Origin: Flaveria trinervia | Lineage: Eukaryota > Streptophyta > Magnoliopsida > Asterales > Asteraceae | DNA length: 64,000 bases | NCBI GenBank assembly: GCA_025506515.1 | Contig: CM046454.1 | Span: 34,883,699-34,947,698 of the forward strand | Direction: 5' to 3' | Shown here: piece by piece, positions 59,314 through 64,000 of the stretch | How the letters are laid out: each line of letters opens with the position of its first letter | How positions within the stretch are numbered: the first letter of the stretch is position 1 | The notes under the pieces: model-generated | The model's database searches: none | Told to the model about the DNA's origin: nothing | What the model saw: only the letters and a program-made list of their open reading frames with translations | Made by a program: the position numbers and the translations under genes

Positions 59314-60179
59314 TGACAGATCAACGATCACCAGTTTGATGTATTAGAGTTCAAGGCAGCGGAATAAGAATAGAATTAGACAATTGTAGCAAGAAGTCGA
59401 TGCTTGTATGCAATAAGAGCACATATGGTTATAGCGAGAGAATATATTTCTGATTCAAGGAATGTTTATAGATATGGAATGTTTCTAATCAAATCATTCA
59501 AATCATTCATTCATTCGATTATTACAATAGGTTGACACTCCTTATATAGAGTGCAATCGCTGCTGTTATCACGGGAAAGTGACAACTGGCAGATCTAATA
59601 CAAAAATAACTAACTCTTAACAAACTACTGAAATGTTCACAACTACTGAGAACATATCAGAGTGTTAAGTACAGAATATAAAACTACTGATTAGAAACTA
59701 CTGAAACTACAACGACTGAAGAACAGCTCTTCAGTCGTTTTACAAAACTACTGAAACTAGAAATATAAAACTACTGATATCACAACTACTGAAGAAGTAC
59801 TCTTCAGCAGTTGTGACAAACTACTGACGCTTCAGTACTTGATCTTCAGACTTTGACCTTCAGATGTTTCATCAGCTGATGACTTCAGTAGATATCATCA
59901 GCTGATGTCTTCAGTCTTTGTCTTCAGACTTTGTACATCAGTTGTTGATCTTCAGCACTTGTAAACTCTTCAGCTGTTGTACTTCAGTACTTTAGTTCTT
60001 CAGCAGTTGAAGTCTTCAGCACTTGATCTTCAGCTGTTGAAGTCTTCAGCACTTGATCTTCAGCTGTTGAAGTCTTCAGCACTTGTCAAACTGCTGATGA
60101 GGCTTTCAGCAGTTGTTGTGATACCATGTGGGACTTAGAGGTTTTCTGATCTTGGCTCATTGGTTCTTTTGGTCCAAAA
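59314..60179 (-). repeat. LTR-C
   Basis: 866 bases, near-identical to LTR-B. It contains an extra copy of the CTTGATCTTCAGCTGTTGAAG-type unit near 60045-60080. The + strand end reads GGTCCAAAA instead of GGTCCAACA. TATA is at 59542-59549 (minus). Confidence 0.92.
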
Positions 60180-60486
60180 AACTCCCCCTGAACCAATGCA
60201 GCCAAAACCTCTAAATTATTTATCATCCCACTTATTGTTGGCAAAGTGTTGGTCTTTTTCCTTCTTGATCAGTAGAGAAGATGACCCATGTAAGCTCCGG
60301 CCTGGGAAGAAATCTCAGATATTTGTTTGGCAGGGTATGAATGGGAAGTCTGTTTTGGGGAACTGGACACAGAGTTGTTATCCCATTCATGAGATTTACT
60401 TCCCCATAATGAGTCTGTATGACTCTCGAACATAGGCCTCAAGGGGAACAGGTGACAGCTGAATAAGAATAGGATCTGATACCATT
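60180..60486 (-). repeat. Mini-internal 2 between LTR-C and LTR-D
   Basis: A 307-base copy of 59010-59313 with the same deletion joint and the same altered primer-binding site (60484-60473). The shared joint shows that one deleted unit was duplicated. Confidence 0.9.
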
Positions 60487-61325
60487 TGACAGGATCAACG
60501 ATCACCAGTTTGATGTATTAGAGTTCAAGGCAGCGGAATAAGAATAGGAATTAGACAAATTGTAGCAAGAAGTCGATGCTTGTATGCAATAAGAGCACAT
60601 ACGGTTATAGCGAGAGAATATATTTCTGATTCAAGGAATGTTTATAGATATGGAATGTTTCTAATCAAATCATTCAAATCATTCATTCATTCGATTATTA
60701 CAATAGGTTGACACTCCTTATATAGAGTGCAATCGTTGCTGTTATCACGGGAAAGTGACAACTGGCAGATCTAAGACAAAAATAACCAACTCTTAACAAA
60801 CTACTGAAATGTTCACAACTACTGAGAACATATCAGAGTGTTAAGTACAGAATATAAAACTACTGATTAGAAACTACTGAAACTACAACGACTGAAGAAC
60901 AAGCTCTTCAGTCGTTTTACAAAACTACTGAAACTAGAAATATAAAACTACTGATATCACAACTACTGAAGAAGTACTCTTCAGTAGTTGTGACGAACTA
61001 CTGACGCTTCAGTACTTGATCTTCAGACTTTGACCTTCAGATGTTTCATCAGCTGATGACTTCAGTAGATATCATCAGCTGATGTCTTCAGTCTTTGTCT
61101 TCAGACTTTGTACATCAGTTGTTGATCTTCAGCACTTGTAACTCTTCAGCTGTTGTACTTCAATACTTTAGTTCTTCAGCAGTTGAAGTCTTCAGCACTT
61201 GATCTTCAGCTGTTGAAGTCTTTAGCACTTGTCAAACTACTGATGAGGCTTTCAGCAGTTCTTGTGATACCATGTGGGACTTAGAGGTTTTCTGATCTTG
61301 GCTCATTGGTTCTTTTGGTCCAACA
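60487..61325 (-). repeat. LTR-D (outer 5' LTR)
   Basis: The 839-base LTR has intact ends TGACAGGATC and GGTCCAACA. TATA is at 60718-60725 (minus). It borders the gag of element E at 61326. Confidence 0.92.
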
Positions 61326-63257
61326 TCCAACTATGCAGTTTCTGTTTTAAAGAGTTGACTTCTACTTCTAAAATAGCCTTTTGCTTTTTAGTGTCCTCTA
61401 GGGAGTTCAGATAGTACCTAATGTCATTTGCTTGATTAAAGGCGACTACCTCTGTTTCCCTAAGCTGTTTAGTCAATAGGTCTATCTTTTCCTTATAACT
61501 ATGCTCGTTTTGTTTTAACACTCTATTTGCCTCAGTGCACAGTTGTAGGTCCTTTACTAGCTTATCATTATGATCAAATAACCTAGCAAATTTTAAATCT
61601 ATACTTTCTCTATATTTATTACAATTTAAACAAGCATGATTATTAAATAACCTGAGATGTTGAGGAAGAATCAGCCATGAGTACAGAATCTGTTGATTCT
61701 GGTTCTGGTGATTCTGACATTGATGCAGATTTTTCTTCTTCAGGCAGGTGGTTGACCACAGGTGCAATGTCTTCAGAATTTGACATCGCAAGCTCTACTG
61801 CTATGTCTCCCTCACTAGCAGAATCATCATCAATGTCCGCCACATGCGCTATGTTGGACTCTCCCGGTGACACAAGCTGAAAGCTCCAATCCTGTCCTTC
61901 ATCCTCATTAGCAGTCAAGGCTTTGGGGTCCTTACTGGATGAGGTAGAACTGCTAGATGTGGCTTTGTCCTGACGACTGTATGAGGAGAATGGATTACCG
62001 TTCCCTGTCTTCTTTGGCTTTACACACTCCCGCTTGAAAGGGTGTCCCTTCTCATCATAGTTGAAACAAGTAACCTTTGACTTGTCAAAGCCAAAGGTTG
62101 TGTCTATGGTCGCAACCAAGTTCTGTCCGGTCTTTTTGACAAACTTTTTAGCTTGTCGGACAGCACTTGCCAAGCCCACATTATGTCCATACGTTCCAAC
62201 TCCATCTCGTCCACCTATTCATAATCTTCATCTTCCAGGTGACAATTTCCTATCTTTCCAGCAACTAGTCCATCATAGGAGTGGACTACAGTAGCTAAGA
62301 GGTCCATGTGTTCTTTGGCCACCTTAACAGTCACATTCCCGAAGTTGCCGGTTTTCAGTTTTGCTGCATTGGCTTCAGGTATCATATACTGGGTGCTAGA
62401 TGACCTTGACGTTTTGGACCCTAAAGTTGACAGTTATGCTAGAATTGCTGGGCTTGAGACGAAGGCGGTTTGCAGTGGTGCTCCAGATATCTTGACCAGA
62501 GGAGTTGCATTGTTGAGTGCAGGATTCTGATCATAGTTGGCCTTTTGGGCTCTGTACTTCATCCTTAGCTCCTCTTCCCTCAATGTGAGAATGAAGTCAT
62601 TTATGTCTAACTTCGAGATCATCCCATTCTATATGAGGTTTAAAACAAAGGAAACCCATTTCTCCGGTTGACCATCTGCAAAATTGGATACCGTATCCTC
62701 CATCGACGTAGGTACACCATGAGTGTGCATCTCACTCATCAAGTGGTAGAATTTGTCGATCACATCATCCAAACCTTCCTTTCCCATTGAAGAGAAGTTG
62801 TCAAACTCCTTCTTCAAGGATTTGGCCTTAATGGCCTTGAGTGAGGCATTTCCATCATACCTCTTCTCCAACGCATCCCATAGTTTCTTTGCTTGAGTAT
62901 ACCCCGAATACTGATGGAAGATATCCTTCGGAATAGACTGAGTAAGCAAAGCGTATACTTTCTTCTCAGTGTTGTATTTGAACTTCTGAGCATCCGACAT
63001 TCCACTTTAAGTAAGCTTAACTCCATCGCCTCCTATGAGCATGTTGTACCCCGACTCTATTGCCTCCCACAGATTTATATCTACTCCATTTAAGTAGATT
63101 TCAAAATGATGCTTCCATTGTGGGTAGTCATCTAATGTTATAAGCTTCGGGGGTTTATTGTGAATTCCCACTTCGTTCTCCAACAACACTAGATTTGGAT
63201 ACGAGTATCTCTACTTGCCGTGTATGCTGAAAACTGGTCCTCCATTTCACTTAACAT
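61326..63257 (-). pseudogene. gag: Element E gag, proximal half
   Basis: Possible starts are ATG 63257 and ATG 63245 (MEDQFSAYTASRD). After a frame change near 63200 the Gag core reads KPPKLITLDDYPQWKHHFE (about 63150-63090), the usual copia Gag opening, then KLWDALEKRYDGNASLK (about 62895-62845). A zinc knuckle CFNYDEKGHPFKREC (about 62065-62020) has Tyr in place of the second Cys and one extra residue. A coiled coil rich in L, K and E follows (61640-61340). Breaks lie near 63005, 62630, 62435, 62180 and 61680. The frame runs into the SIRE-B LTR at 61325; the rest of Gag is at 46646-45751. Confidence 0.83.
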
Positions 63258-63708
63258 TACTATTTAACAAACGGCTGATGTATGCGAATAAAGGTGTGCG
63301 ATTGAACTTATTAGGGCGATTGAACAAATGCAGATGGTTCAATCGTGCGACGGAACAAATGGGATAAGTCAGTCGGCCGAATGAACTAATGCGGTTGAAC
63401 AGTCCGAATGAGATTCTCAATCGTACGAATGAGTGTACGAATGAGTCCAATCATGCGGTTGGAGAATGCGAATGAACTCAGTTGTGCGATTGAGCCAATC
63501 GTGCGGCTAAACATGCTGAAGTTTGATAATTCGTAGGTTAAACGTGTTTTGACCGTAAAAACTCGATTTTTACAAAACCTTAATCGCCGTATGCCGGAAA
63601 AACTAAACTTTTAGGTCAGGAAATGTCTAAGACTCTGTTAGACACAAAAAGATTGCGTTTTTGATGAAGAAACACAACTTTTGAATCAACACGTAATCAA
63701 GAGCCAAA
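63258..63708 (-). other. E leader with palindrome array
   Basis: A 450-base untranslated leader. From 63290 to 63520 it contains GTGCGATTGA, TCGTGCGACGGA, TCGTACGAATGA and related words of the same kind as the LTR U3 array, here downstream of the transcription start. No gene is seen. Confidence 0.6.
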
Positions 63709-63720
63709 GCTCTGATACCA
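63709..63720 (-). promoter_or_regulatory. Element E primer-binding site
   Basis: Minus-strand TGGTATCAGAGC, two bases from the LTR. It matches initiator tRNA-Met. Confidence 0.92.
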
Positions 63721-63722
63721 CT

Positions 63723-64000
63723 TGTTAGGATCTGGTATTTGAACAAAACACCAACTGATTAACGTGCTAAACCAAACCAAATAGTGCGGAATCCTATTTG
63801 ATTGGCGATCCAATCAGGGAGAACGCATGTAGACACAATAATGAATTGAATCTAATGACAAGAATCGATTAGGAATCGACCTACAACGTTCTATGAACTT
63901 GAAGTACGAACTTAGAGGCTTCTGGATGGCGAGGGTACGTCTGGAGTCGATGTGTATTCAATGCTTATGTTTTTCCACGAATTAGGTGGTATTTATAGGT
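63723..64000 (-). repeat. Element E 5' LTR, partial at window end
   Basis: It starts TGTTAGGATCTGG on the + strand and runs off the window. 63781-63830 is almost identical to 12638-12690, linking it to the tandem LTRs near 12-13 kb. A minus-strand TATA box (CTATAAATA) is at 63990-63998. The U3 array should follow outside the window. Confidence 0.88.

Larger units (their letters stand above)
46647..61325 (-). mobile_element. SIRE-B with tandem LTR array, inserted in element E gag
   Basis: On the minus strand: LTR-D, 307-base mini-internal, LTR-C, 304-base mini-internal, LTR-B, full 10.7 kb internal region, LTR-A. Outer flanks TCCGA (46642-46646) and TCCAA (61326-61330) look like one 5-bp target duplication with one change. 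The Gag reading frame of E resumes across the insertion. The gene order and close similarity to SIRE-A place it in the same sirevirus-like family. The array probably arose after or during insertion by recombination between LTRs. Confidence 0.9.
61326..64000 (-). mobile_element. Element E (sirevirus-like copia), proximal part
   Basis: On the minus strand this is the 5' LTR (from beyond the window to 63723), the primer-binding site, a leader with a palindrome array, and the first half of gag up to the SIRE-B insertion. The distal part resumes at 46646. Confidence 0.85.

Noticed and set aside
58990..60435. Two identical 91-codon frames at 58990-59265 and 60160-60435 as a duplicated gene
   Set aside because: Antisense of the duplicated mini-internal and LTR end; the duplication is of LTR units, not of a gene.
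1..64000. Host protein-coding genes, tRNA or rRNA genes
   Set aside because: Every longer frame is explained by retroelement domains, their antisense, or repeats; no tRNA cloverleaf or rRNA sequence was recognised by eye.

Overview
This window looks like repeat-rich nuclear DNA of a eudicot plant, with an Asteraceae-like flavour (inference from the style of the retroelements, not a database match). I see no host protein gene, tRNA, rRNA or CRISPR array. Nearly all 64 kb can be assigned to nested long-terminal-repeat (LTR) retrotransposons: one Ty3/gypsy element on the + strand, two long sirevirus-like Ty1/copia elements on the - strand (called SIRE-A and SIRE-B here), a third sirevirus-like family on the - strand (family E, with a second fragment E2), a gag-only copia-type element on the + strand (P2), two decayed + strand copia pol remnants (P and Q) and two gypsy LTR remnants. 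A run of exactly 100 N marks a scaffold gap at 15216-15315.

Layout. 1-17 and 12094-12576 are one E-family LTR split by a complete gypsy element (18-12093; LTRs 18-2716 and 9245-12093). A second E-family LTR (12581-13275) follows in tandem and keeps the uninterrupted target site. 13276-15215 is the end of an E-type third ORF. After the gap, SIRE-A (15316-25268) runs on the - strand: third ORF, pol, gag, primer-binding site, 5' LTR. It sits in copia P (25269-28862). P2 (28950-33520, target duplication GTTTA) sits in the edge of a gypsy LTR (to 35528). Copia Q (35529-37458) is cut by another gypsy LTR (37459 to about 38365). Element E occupies 38366-46646 and 61326-64000. Its gag is split by SIRE-B plus a tandem LTR array (46647-61325), and the two gag halves read in the same frame across the insertion.

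How the parts work together. In the sirevirus-like families the order is LTR, primer-binding site, gag (two zinc knuckles, coiled coil), pol (protease, integrase, reverse transcriptase, RNase H), then a third, 'envelope-like' ORF. Family-specific arrays of small palindromes lie upstream of the LTR TATA box and again in the pol-to-third-ORF spacer. There a second TATA box precedes the third ORF. This internal, LTR-like promoter and a recurring CAG|G splice-acceptor-like signal just after the gag stop codon are the most interesting signals in the window.

Almost every reading frame is broken by frameshifts and stops. Many differences between near-identical copies are single-base deletions, so part of the decay may be unpolished long-read assembly rather than biology.
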